A stretch of DNA of 7,113 nucleotides from an uncultured Erysipelotrichaceae bacterium (GCA_900544435.1 UQVG01000102.1:1-7113), one strand, 5' to 3'. Positions 1 through 6,185 are shown, counted from the first letter of the stretch. Notes: generated by a model not told the origin, from the sequence alone. Program-made: numbers and translations.

Positions 1-86
1 AATATGAAGGTGGAGTACTTCGTTTATCAGTTCCTAAATCTGATATGAAACAAATTGAAAATACTTCTACAATAAGTATTGAATAA
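1..86 (+). CDS. C-terminal end of a probable Hsp20/alpha-crystallin small heat-shock protein (5' end outside window)
   Basis: The frame starting at base 3 is open from the window edge and gives 27 residues before TAA at 84-86. The segment YEGGVLRLSVPK resembles the end of the alpha-crystallin domain (consensus x-x-GVL-x-hydrophobic-x-hydrophobic-PK). The tail ends in ISIE, matching the short I-x-I motif with which small heat-shock proteins dock onto neighbouring subunits in the oligomer. Family members are ATP-independent holdases that bind unfolding proteins in the cytoplasm. The gene is followed at once by an intrinsic terminator, so it ends its own transcript and is not part of the tatD unit. 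With so few residues the family call rests on two short motifs; another beta-rich protein is possible. Confidence 0.6.
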   Translation, partial: YEGGVLRLSVPKSDMKQIENTSTISIE

Positions 87-94
87 TATTAAAT

Positions 95-122
95 GAGAAA
101 TCCTACGGGATTTCTTTTTTTT
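95..122 (+). terminator. Intrinsic terminator of the Hsp20-like gene
   Basis: The arms AGAAATCC (96-103) and GGATTTCT (108-115) pair perfectly, with a further G-U pair at 95/116. They enclose the loop TACG, giving the very stable C(UACG)G tetraloop of the UNCG class. A run of eight T follows at 115-122. It lies nine bases after the stop codon, as expected for a Rho-independent terminator. Confidence 0.9.
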
Positions 123-299
123 GTATCATAAATTTAAAAAGTGGGCATATATTATAATGAGCATATCATAAAATACCATATTTATAAGCATATATTTGTT
201 TAAATCCTAAAAAATGACAAGATATCTTTTTGTTCATTCAAAAAAACGTTGATAAAAAGGAGAAAAAATATTTTTAAAAGCATGTATTTTTTTAGAAAT
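123..299. other. AT-rich intergenic region with no recognised gene
   Basis: No credible gene or known riboswitch is visible on either strand. It contains three copies of GCATAT (145-150, 161-166, 188-193), a perfect TATAAT (153-158) without a matching -35 box, a weak bulged hairpin (AATGA at 213-217 with TCATT at 234-238), and an orphan Shine-Dalgarno-like AAGGAG (257-262) not followed by an ATG at usable distance. It most likely separates the Hsp20 and tatD transcription units. Confidence 0.6.
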
Positions 300-328
300 T
301 TGACAAAACAGTGATATTTTGTTAGTAT
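300..328 (+). promoter_or_regulatory. SigA-type promoter for tatD
   Basis: A perfect -35 box TTGACA (300-305) is followed after exactly 17 bases by the -10 box TAGTAT (323-328, four of six consensus bases). The -10 is extended by TG at 320-321. Transcription should begin near 335, leaving a leader of only about ten bases that is almost entirely the ribosome binding site. The promoter covers the upstream TTG codon at 319, which argues against that codon as the tatD start. Confidence 0.75.
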
Positions 329-333
329 TCACC

Positions 334-340
334 GGGGTGA
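334..340 (+). promoter_or_regulatory. Ribosome binding site fixing the tatD start at 346
   Basis: GGGGTGA lies five bases before ATG 346. The same motif with the same spacing precedes the RpiB-like gene (2084-2090), supporting it as a real binding site in this genome. An earlier in-frame TTG at 319 has no such site and lies inside the promoter. Confidence 0.75.
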
Positions 341-345
341 GATTT

Positions 346-1104
346 ATGTACTTTGATACACATTGTCATTTAAATAGTGAACAATTATATGAAAACAGAG
401 ATGAATTTATTAAGCATGCTTTAGACAATCATGTAGAAATGATGGTTGTTGTAGGGTATGATCTTGAGTCTTCCAAAAAGGCAGTTGAAATTGCTAAAGA
501 GCATTCCTTTATCTATGCTGCTGTAGGTATTGGACCTAATGACTGTTTAAACACAACTACTCAAGATTTACAAATCATCGATGAGTACTTAAATGAACCA
601 AAGGTCGTAGCACTTGGTGAAATCGGATTGGATTATTATTGGGATGATGTTCCTAGCGATAAACAAAAAGAAATTTTTCAACAACAAGTTGATCTTGCTA
701 AAAAACATCAAAAACCAATTATTATTCATTGCAGAGATGCTTATGAAGATACTTATGAAGTGCTTAAAAGAAATGGACATCCAGGAATTATGCATTGTTA
801 TAGTGGATCAGTGGAAATGGCTAAAAGATTTATTGATTTAGGTTTTTATATTTCTTTAGCTGGACCAGTCACTTTTAAAAATGCAAGAGTTCCTAAAGAT
901 GTGGCAGAAAAAATAGGTTTAGAGCATTTATTAATTGAAACCGACTGTCCTTATTTAACACCACATCCATATCGTGGAAGCTTAAATGAGCCTGCAAATG
1001 TTGTGTATATTGCCCAGGAAATAGCGAAGCTAAAGAACATGGAGATAGAAAGCGTTGCAAGTCAGACAACGTTTAATGCTAAAAAAGTATTTGGCATTAA
1101 ATAG
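346..1104 (+). CDS. tatD: TatD family metal-dependent hydrolase (DNase)
   Basis: This 252-residue protein has the normal length of the TatD family, cytoplasmic TIM-barrel hydrolases of the amidohydrolase superfamily; characterised members act as metal-dependent 3'-5' exonucleases on DNA. Visible metal and active-site motifs, in order, are H-C-H near the N-terminus (H6, H8), GEIGLDYY (E92), IIHCRD (H128), HCYSG (H150) and ETDCPYLTP (D200). One usually conserved segment, often HPHD or HPxD after beta-strand V-G-I, reads GPND here (63-66), so a histidine is missing there; all main metal ligands remain. ATG 346 is chosen for its ribosome binding site and because MYFDTHCHLN is the family's typical start. 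It probably shares a transcript with the YabE-like gene 11 bases downstream, a neighbour pair also seen in Bacillus. The exact substrate of this member is unknown. Confidence 0.93.
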   Translation: MYFDTHCHLNSEQLYENRDEFIKHALDNHVEMMVVVGYDLESSKKAVEIAKEHSFIYAAVGIGPNDCLNTTTQDLQIIDEYLNEPKVVALGEIGLDYYWDDVPSDKQKEIFQQQVDLAKKHQKPIIIHCRDAYEDTYEVLKRNGHPGIMHCYSGSVEMAKRFIDLGFYISLAGPVTFKNARVPKDVAEKIGLEHLLIETDCPYLTPHPYRGSLNEPANVVYIAQEIAKLKNMEIESVASQTTFNAKKVFGIK

Positions 1105-1115
1105 GAGGAAAATTA

Positions 1116-2045
1116 ATGAAAACAATTAAACAAATCATTTCAGATGCAGACCCCCGACTGAAAGGGGTATTAGTGATTATGATTGTCTATGTGATGGTTA
1201 TGGCTACAACTGTTACATCAGGCGCAACTCAAGAAATTAAAGGTTATAAAGAAACCATTGAAATTCAGTATCAAGATGGTGGTCAAGAAGCTAAAGATTA
1301 TTTAGTTAGACAAGATACTGTAAAAAATGTATTAAAAGAATTAGATGTAAATTTAAATGCAAAAGATACAGTTAATAAAGATATGGCTTATATTGTACAA
1401 AGTAAAGATTTACTTCTAGTCAATCGTATTAGTGAAGAAGAAGTTAAAGAAGTACAATATGTAGCTTCTCAAACAGTTCAAACAACTGGTTTACATTTAT
1501 TTACAACAGAAGTTGTTCAACAAGGACAACGAGGACAAATTAATAATAAAGTGAAAGTCACTTACGAAAATGGTAAAATTGTCAAAAAAGAATTGTTATC
1601 AAGTGAAGTTGTAACTGAAAAAACAGATACGATTATTGCACATGGTACAGTTCAACCTGGGGCTTATTTTACTGGAAAACTGACAACTTATGGTGGCGAT
1701 TGTGCAGGAGGAAATGGAACTTCATCATCAGGAATTTCTTTATCACCAACAACTGGTGTTAAAGGAAGTCATAGTGCAAAGTTAAGTTATAATGGTGGAA
1801 GTTATTATTGTTTAGCAGCAGATCCATCTATTCCTTTTGGAACAATTATTAAGATTACAAATCACAACTTAGGTATTGAATCAACAGCGTATGGTATTGT
1901 TGTTGATAGAGGTGGAGCTATTAAGAAAAATCATATTGATATTTTTAATGGAACAGAAGCTGGTAAATACTTTAAAGGTGGTACATCCAATAATACGCAA
2001 TTTGAAATCGTATCTGTTGGTAGTGGCAAGAATTTTTGGAAATAG
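1116..2045 (+). CDS. yabE: YabE-like membrane-anchored or secreted protein with DUF348, G5 and 3D domains
   Basis: A 309-residue envelope protein. A short basic start is followed by a hydrophobic segment at about 17-37 (rich in V, I, M), acting as an uncleaved anchor or signal peptide. Residues about 43-97 look like one DUF348 repeat (the part around TVKNVLKELDVNL). About 98-177 is a G5 domain, a cell-wall or glycan adhesion module, and 190-305 is a C-terminal 3D domain. The three aspartates that name it are D236 (in AADPSIPFGT), D264 (in VVDRGG) and D275 (in HIDIF); the fold relates to RlpA and the MltA barrel. Bacillus YabE carries several DUF348 repeats and is clearly longer; this one is a trimmed version. 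Cysteines C196 and C232 could form a disulfide. A peptidoglycan role, possibly lytic, is inferred from family, not shown. The start has a strong AGGAGGAA site at 1103-1110 that overlaps the tatD stop, suggesting coupling to tatD. A terminator follows. Confidence 0.85.
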   Translation: MKTIKQIISDADPRLKGVLVIMIVYVMVMATTVTSGATQEIKGYKETIEIQYQDGGQEAKDYLVRQDTVKNVLKELDVNLNAKDTVNKDMAYIVQSKDLLLVNRISEEEVKEVQYVASQTVQTTGLHLFTTEVVQQGQRGQINNKVKVTYENGKIVKKELLSSEVVTEKTDTIIAHGTVQPGAYFTGKLTTYGGDCAGGNGTSSSGISLSPTTGVKGSHSAKLSYNGGSYYCLAADPSIPFGTIIKITNHNLGIESTAYGIVVDRGGAIKKNHIDIFNGTEAGKYFKGGTSNNTQFEIVSVGSGKNFWK

Positions 2046-2050
2046 ATGAC

Positions 2051-2081
2051 AAGTATATCTCGAAGGAGGTATACTTTTTTT
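2051..2081 (+). terminator. Intrinsic terminator after the YabE-like gene, with a Shine-Dalgarno sequence in the stem
   Basis: AAGTATATCTC (2051-2061) and GAGGTATACTT (2066-2076) form an 11-bp stem with one U-G pair around the loop GAAG. Seven T follow (2075-2081). The loop and 3' arm contain AAGGAGGT (2063-2070), a full Shine-Dalgarno match that the fold would hide. It ends the tatD-yabE unit just ahead of the RpiB-like gene, whose ribosome binding site begins three bases later. Confidence 0.88.
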
Positions 2082-2083
2082 GT

Positions 2084-2090
2084 GGGGTGA
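2084..2090 (+). promoter_or_regulatory. Ribosome binding site fixing the RpiB-like start at 2095
   Basis: GGGGTGA sits five bases before ATG 2095. An upstream in-frame TTG at 2080 lies about ten bases after the AAGGAGGT in the terminator, but it would add five residues (WGDD plus the start) that do not belong to the family, whose members begin MKIG or similar. Confidence 0.7.
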
Positions 2091-2094
2091 TGAT

Positions 2095-2709
2095 ATGAAA
2101 ATAGGTGTTATTCAAGCTTCGTCACAAATAGAAAAAAATACTATTTTATATGAGTGTACAAAAGATTATGGGGAAGTTATCAATTTTGGTTGTTTTGAAG
2201 ATGAAGAAAATTATTCTTATGTTGAAATTGCTTTAGAAATTTGTTTGCTTATTTCAAGTCAAGCAGTAGATTTTATAGTGACAGGATGTTCTTCAGGACA
2301 AGGAATGATGATTGCTTGTAATAGTCTACCAAATTTAATTTGTGGATATTTGCCAACACCACAGGATGCATATTTATTTGGAAGAATCAATGATGGTAAT
2401 GTAGCTTCTTTACCGTTAGGACTTAACTATGGATGGGCTGGTGAAATTAATTTAAAAGCAACCCTCCAACAATTGTTTGAAGAACCTTTTGGGATAGGGT
2501 ATCCTTTAAAAGATGCCAAACGAAAAATAGAAGATACAAAGAAAATAAAAGCATTAAATCAACTATGTAAAAAAGATATTATTGAATTTTTAGATGAAGT
2601 AGATGATCAATTGATGATAAAAGTTTTATCTAAAAAGAATGTGATAGATTATATTTTGGAACAAGGAAAAGAACAAAGAATAAAACAGTGGATTTTAAAC
2701 AGGAGGTAA
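2095..2709 (+). CDS. RpiB/LacA/LacB-like predicted sugar-phosphate isomerase, divergent subfamily
   Basis: A 204-residue protein. Residues 1-130 follow the Rossmann-like fold of ribose-5-phosphate isomerase B and galactose-6-phosphate isomerase: MKIGVI strand, then VTGCSSGQGMMIACNSLP (62-79), which matches the CGTG-x-GM-x-IAANK-x-P loop, then RINDGNV (97-103). The catalytic cysteine is kept (C65), but the N-terminal Asp-His pair of RpiB is replaced by Q-A-S, and the position of the ring-opening histidine reads asparagine (N99). The tail from about 140 is a charged helical extension absent from the roughly 150-residue canonical enzymes. I recognise this as the longer Bacillota group usually annotated only as RpiB/LacA/LacB family; substrate and even isomerase activity are unproven. 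It stands alone between two terminators, with no clear promoter of its own. It ends with tandem AGG codons before TAA. Confidence 0.8.
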   Translation: MKIGVIQASSQIEKNTILYECTKDYGEVINFGCFEDEENYSYVEIALEICLLISSQAVDFIVTGCSSGQGMMIACNSLPNLICGYLPTPQDAYLFGRINDGNVASLPLGLNYGWAGEINLKATLQQLFEEPFGIGYPLKDAKRKIEDTKKIKALNQLCKKDIIEFLDEVDDQLMIKVLSKKNVIDYILEQGKEQRIKQWILNRR

Positions 2710-2721
2710 TCCTGTTTTTTT
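2697..2721 (+). terminator. Intrinsic terminator overlapping the 3' end of the RpiB-like gene
   Basis: AAACAGGA (2697-2704) pairs with TCCTGTTT (2710-2717) around loop GGTAA, and seven T run from 2715 to 2721. The 5' arm encodes the last residues of the gene, and its TAA stop lies in the loop. The hairpin also contains AGGAGGT (2701-2707), a Shine-Dalgarno-like sequence with no start codon behind it. Confidence 0.85.
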
Positions 2722-2723
2722 AT

Positions 2724-2763
2724 GAAAAAAGAGTGATAAAACGTACGAAACTCATCTTTTTTC
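2724..2763. other. Imperfect hairpin between the RpiB-like terminator and the mnmG promoter
   Basis: GAAAAAAGA (2724-2732) pairs with TCTTTTTTC (2755-2763). After a bulged G the pairing continues with TGA (2734-2736) and TCA (2752-2754). The 15-base loop contains the palindrome CGTACG. It may be a back-up terminator or simply a spacer; the stem is A-U rich and there is no free U-tract beyond it. Confidence 0.4.
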
Positions 2764-2764
2764 C

Positions 2765-2793
2765 TCGTCAAAAAAGCAATGTTGGTGTACAAT
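2765..2793 (+). promoter_or_regulatory. Probable SigA promoter of the mnmG-rsmG-noc-HAD operon
   Basis: TCGTCA (2765-2770, four of six -35 bases) is followed after 17 bases by TACAAT (2788-2793, five of six -10 bases). The start of transcription would be near 2800, about 24 bases before ATG 2824. It sits directly after two hairpins that isolate it from upstream transcription, where an operon promoter is needed. Confidence 0.6.
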
Positions 2794-2823
2794 GGAAAAG
2801 AATTGAAAGGGAGTGTAAGTGAT

Positions 2824-4686
2824 ATGTATGACGTAATAGTTGTCGGAGGGGGACATGCTGGAATTGAAGCCAGTTTAGCACCTTCAAGAATGGGATTAAA
2901 AACATTACTTGTCACATCAAATATAAATAATATTGGGTCTATGCCATGTAATACTTCTATTGGTGGACCTGCTAAAGGAATCATTGTAAGAGAAATTGAT
3001 GCTCTTGGTGGACAAATGTCTAAAACTGCAGATAAGACTTACTTACAAATGAAAATGTTAAATACAGCTAAAGGACCAGGAGTCCAATCTTTAAGAGCAC
3101 AAGCTGATAAGAAAGCATATCCTCGTTATATGCAAAAAGTTGTTAAAGAACAAGAAAATCTAGATTTAATTGAAGGTATGGTTGAAGATCTCGTTATTGA
3201 AGACCAAACTGTTAAAGGGGTTATTCTTGATGATGGAACAACTTATTTATCTAAAACTGTTATTCTAACAACAGGAACTTATTTAAAAGCAGAAATTCTT
3301 GTGGGACATAGTAAACATGCTAGTGGACCTGATCAACAAAAAGAATCTAAATTCTTATCTGAAAAATTAAAAGAATGTGGATTTAGAATTCAAAGATTAA
3401 AAACAGGAACACCACCACGTGTTGAAATTAATAGTATTGATTATTCTAAAACATCATTACAACCAGGAACAGATGCAAAACTAGCATTTAGTTTTACCAC
3501 AGATGAATATGTTCCTATTGAAAAACAAACACCATGTTATCTAACTTATACAAATGAAACAACACATAAAATCATTCATGATAATCTAGAAAAATGTGCG
3601 ATGTATAGTGGACTTGTTAAAGGAATTGGACCACGTTATTGTCCATCCATTGAAGATAAAGTTGTTAAATTCTCAGATAAACCACAACATCAAATCTTCC
3701 TAGAACCTGAATCAAAAGAAATGAATTCAATCTATGTACAAGGTTTTTCAACATCAATGCCACATGATATCCAAGAACAAATGATTCGTACTTTACCAGG
3801 ATTAGAAAACTGTAAAATCTTAAAATATGCTTATGCGATTGAATATGATGCAATCGATCCATTACAATTATGGCCATCATTAGAAACAAAAGTGATTAAA
3901 AACTTATTTACAGCTGGACAAATCAATGGAACAAGTGGTTATGAAGAAGCTGCTGGACAAGGATTAATGGCAGGAATCAATGCAACTCTTAAAGTAAGAA
4001 ATGAAGCTCCTCTTGTTTTAAAAAGAGATGAAGCTTATATTGGGGTCATGATTGATGATTTAGTTACTAAAGGAACAAAAGAACCTTATCGTATGCTTAC
4101 ATCAAGAGCGGAATATCGTTTATTAATTAGACATGATAATGCTGATGAAAGATTATATGATTATAGTCATCAAATTGGTTTAGTTAAAGATGAAGAATAT
4201 CAAAGATATCAAAATAAAATGAAAGGAATCTATGATGAAATAGAACGCTTAAGTACTATTCGTTTTACCCCAAAAGATGATATCAATGAAATGTTGGAAC
4301 AAAATAATTCTTCACATTTAAAAGAAGGTGTTTCTGCAAAAGAACTTATTACTAGACCAGAAATCACTTATGATATGATGTTACCTTATATTGATCCACC
4401 TGAATTAAGTGATGAACAAAGAAGAAGAATTACAATTTTAATTAAATATGCAGGATATATTGAAAAAGCAAAAAGACAAGCACAAAAACAAATTAAAATG
4501 GAAGAAAAACATATTCCAGAAGATATTGATTATGAAGATGTAAAAAATCTTGCTTTAGAAGCAAAACAAAAATTGTCAGAAATTAGACCACTTACAATTG
4601 GTCAAGCTTCTCGTATATCAGGAATTAATCCTGCAGATATTTCAGTTTTATTGATTTATTTAAAACAAAAATATAACGGAGAATAA
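2824..4686 (+). CDS. mnmG: tRNA uridine-5-carboxymethylaminomethyl(34) synthesis enzyme MnmG
   Basis: This 620-residue protein has full family length. MnmG (GidA) works with MnmE, using FAD, NADH and a methylene-tetrahydrofolate carbon, to build the (carboxymethyl)aminomethyl group on U34 of certain tRNAs. The FAD-binding loop GGGHAG lies at 8-13. Conserved cysteines are C42 in [13 protein letters not shown] and C273 in [27 protein letters not shown] is at 365-380, and the C-terminal domain that contacts MnmE ends with [17 protein letters not shown] (about 591-607). The usual CNP-x-IGG is CNTSIGG here, with threonine for proline. The start at 2824 gives the classic [10 protein letters not shown] and has GGGAG at 2809-2813; an ATG at 2779 would precede the proposed -10 box. 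mnmE is not in the window. rsmG follows after two bases. Confidence 0.98.
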   Translation: MYDVIVVGGGHAGIEASLAPSRMGLKTLLVTSNINNIGSMPCNTSIGGPAKGIIVREIDALGGQMSKTADKTYLQMKMLNTAKGPGVQSLRAQADKKAYPRYMQKVVKEQENLDLIEGMVEDLVIEDQTVKGVILDDGTTYLSKTVILTTGTYLKAEILVGHSKHASGPDQQKESKFLSEKLKECGFRIQRLKTGTPPRVEINSIDYSKTSLQPGTDAKLAFSFTTDEYVPIEKQTPCYLTYTNETTHKIIHDNLEKCAMYSGLVKGIGPRYCPSIEDKVVKFSDKPQHQIFLEPESKEMNSIYVQGFSTSMPHDIQEQMIRTLPGLENCKILKYAYAIEYDAIDPLQLWPSLETKVIKNLFTAGQINGTSGYEEAAGQGLMAGINATLKVRNEAPLVLKRDEAYIGVMIDDLVTKGTKEPYRMLTSRAEYRLLIRHDNADERLYDYSHQIGLVKDEEYQRYQNKMKGIYDEIERLSTIRFTPKDDINEMLEQNNSSHLKEGVSAKELITRPEITYDMMLPYIDPPELSDEQRRRITILIKYAGYIEKAKRQAQKQIKMEEKHIPEDIDYEDVKNLALEAKQKLSEIRPLTIGQASRISGINPADISVLLIYLKQKYNGE

Positions 4687-4688
4687 TA

Positions 4689-5393
4689 ATGAATGAATTA
4701 GAATTTCAAAATATACTTAAAGAAAAAGGAATCGAAGTAAGCGAACATCAACTTCAACAGTTTCAAAAATATTATGAAATATTAGTTGAATGGAATGAAA
4801 AAATGAATCTTACAGCAATAACTGATAAAGAAGATGTTTATTTAAAACATTTCTATGATTCAATTACTATTGCTTTTGATTTTGATTTCAATGATCAAAC
4901 ATTAATTGATGTAGGAGCAGGAGCTGGTTTTCCCTCAGTTCCTTTAAAAATTCTTTATCCAAATTTAAAAATTACAATCGTTGATTCCTTAAATAAAAGA
5001 ATTACTTTCTTAAATCATTTATTTAAAGAATTAGAATTAGATAACTGTCAAGCAGTGGCTGCACGTGCAGAAGAATACGCTAAAGATCATCGTGAAAGTG
5101 TTGATATCGTGATGGCAAGAGCAGTAGCACGTTTAAATATCTTAGATGAACTTTGTTTACCACTTGTTAAAAAGAATGGTTATTTCTTATCTTTAAAAGG
5201 AAGACAAGCACCAGAAGAAGTAAAAGAAGCTAAAAAAGGTATTCAATTATTAGGTGGACAAATAGAAAGTACACATGATTTTACACTTGCAAATCATGAT
5301 GATTTTAGAAGTAATATTATTATTAAAAAAGTAAAAGAAACACCAAAGAAGTATCCAAGAATATTTTCTAAAATAAAAAAGAGTCCATTGTAG
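4689..5393 (+). CDS. rsmG: 16S rRNA (guanine(527)-N7)-methyltransferase RsmG
   Basis: RsmG (GidB) transfers a methyl group from S-adenosylmethionine to N7 of G527 in the 530 loop of 16S rRNA; loss of the enzyme is known to give low-level streptomycin resistance. The 234 residues match the family's usual length. An N-terminal helical part holds LVEWNEKMNLTAI (about 35-47). The SAM-binding loop DVGAGAGFPSVPL starts at D74, VDSLNKRITFLNHL follows as the second Rossmann strand and helix, and MARAV (142-146) and LSLKG are further family signatures. The tail is lysine rich, which suits RNA binding. Its ribosome binding site GGAG (4678-4681) lies within the final codons of mnmG and the stop-to-start gap is two bases, so translation is probably coupled. 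The noc start follows its stop by nine bases. Confidence 0.97.
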   Translation: MNELEFQNILKEKGIEVSEHQLQQFQKYYEILVEWNEKMNLTAITDKEDVYLKHFYDSITIAFDFDFNDQTLIDVGAGAGFPSVPLKILYPNLKITIVDSLNKRITFLNHLFKELELDNCQAVAARAEEYAKDHRESVDIVMARAVARLNILDELCLPLVKKNGYFLSLKGRQAPEEVKEAKKGIQLLGGQIESTHDFTLANHDDFRSNIIIKKVKETPKKYPRIFSKIKKSPL

Positions 5394-5402
5394 GAGGGTA
5401 TC

Positions 5403-6176
5403 ATGTTTAATAATAAATTAAAAAATATAGATATTAATAAAATACAAGCAAATGAGAATCAGCCAAGAACTGTTTTTAATGAAGAAAAAATTGAAGAATT
5501 AGCTGCTTCTATTAAAGAAAATGGTTTAATACAACCTATAGTTGTAAGAAAAGTAAATGGAATTTACCAAATTATTGCAGGTGAAAGAAGATATCGTGCT
5601 TGTTGTTCTTTAAATATGAAACAAGTACCATGTATTATTGAAGATTATGATGATAAGCAAACACAAACACTTGCTATTATTGAAAATATTCAAAGAGAAG
5701 ACTTATCACCATTAGAAGAAGCAAAAGCTTATCAAGCTTTAATTAAAGAATATGGTTATAGTCAAACAGAGCTTGCAGATATTGTTGGTAAAAAACAATC
5801 AACGATTGCTAATAAATTAAGATTATTAAAATTAAGTGATGATGTTCAATTTTCTTTAAATCAAAAACAAATAACAGAAAGACATGCTAGAGCAATGCTT
5901 TCTTTAAATGAAGAAAAACAACAAGAAGTTTTAAGAGAAGTTTTAAAGAAAAAACTAACAGTCGCTGATACTGAAAAATTAATCAAAAAAGAGCCAAAAC
6001 CTAAAAAGAAAAAAGCAGAAGCTGATGTTAAAAAAACAGTTTCAAGAAATGTAAAAATTGCTTTAAATACATTACAACAAGCAATTAGTATGATTGAAAA
6101 AACAGGAACAAATTTACAACAAGAAACAGAAGATTTAGAAGATGAATATGTAATTACGATTAGAATACATAAATAG
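5403..6176 (+). CDS. noc: Noc-like nucleoid occlusion protein (ParB/Spo0J family) without the N-terminal membrane helix
   Basis: A 257-residue ParB-family CTPase clamp. Residues 9-105 form the ParB N-terminal domain with QPRTVF (20-25), the CTP-binding motif GERRYR (60-65) and ENIQREDLSPLEEA. A helix-turn-helix domain follows (about 106-200). A lysine-rich linker leads to a dimerisation domain ending in TIRIHK, close to Bacillus Noc's end (TIRIPK). The four positions known to switch ParB to Noc DNA specificity all carry the Noc residues: Q132, K138, K143 and R160. In Bacillus, Noc binds NBS sites and holds DNA at the membrane through an N-terminal amphipathic helix, keeping FtsZ off the nucleoid. 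Here only eight residues precede the ParB domain and a stop codon (5391-5393) closes the frame upstream, so that helix is absent. The start has AGGAGGG at 5392-5398 overlapping the rsmG stop. A plain ParB is the alternative, less likely by sequence. Confidence 0.88.
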   Translation: MFNNKLKNIDINKIQANENQPRTVFNEEKIEELAASIKENGLIQPIVVRKVNGIYQIIAGERRYRACCSLNMKQVPCIIEDYDDKQTQTLAIIENIQREDLSPLEEAKAYQALIKEYGYSQTELADIVGKKQSTIANKLRLLKLSDDVQFSLNQKQITERHARAMLSLNEEKQQEVLREVLKKKLTVADTEKLIKKEPKPKKKKAEADVKKTVSRNVKIALNTLQQAISMIEKTGTNLQQETEDLEDEYVITIRIHK

Positions 6177-6185
6177 AGGTTTAAA

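Noticed and set aside
153..158. Perfect TATAAT as a promoter
   Set aside because: No -35 element at 16-18 bases and no extended -10; ATTATAAT at 151-158 also reads as a -10 on the minus strand with only a poor -35, as expected by chance in AT-rich DNA.
213..238. Weak hairpin as a riboswitch or terminator
   Set aside because: Short bulged A-U stem with no U-tract and no known riboswitch consensus.
319..345. TTG 319 as the start of tatD
   Set aside because: It lies inside the extended -10 promoter, has no ribosome binding site and adds residues not typical of the family; ATG 346 has GGGGTGA at ideal distance.
589..841. Overlapping open frames on both strands inside tatD
   Set aside because: Low-complexity, AT-driven translations in other frames of a well-supported gene.
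2779..2823. ATG 2779 as the start of mnmG
   Set aside because: It precedes the proposed -10 box and ribosome binding site; MnmG proteins begin just before the FAD loop as [10 protein letters not shown], reached from ATG 2824.
2649..2984. 111-codon antisense open frame across the mnmG start
   Set aside because: It covers two hairpins and the mnmG promoter, has no recognisable protein features and is explained as the antisense shadow of strongly coding DNA.
3665..3889. 74-codon antisense open frame inside mnmG
   Set aside because: Shadow of the conserved mnmG coding sequence, without family features.
5059..5070. Perfect palindrome CTGCACGTGCAG in rsmG, sharing the CACGTG core of parS
   Set aside because: Flanking bases do not match parS (TGTTTC before and GAAACA after the core region), and it encodes conserved-looking RsmG residues; the neighbouring protein is Noc type, which would not use parS.
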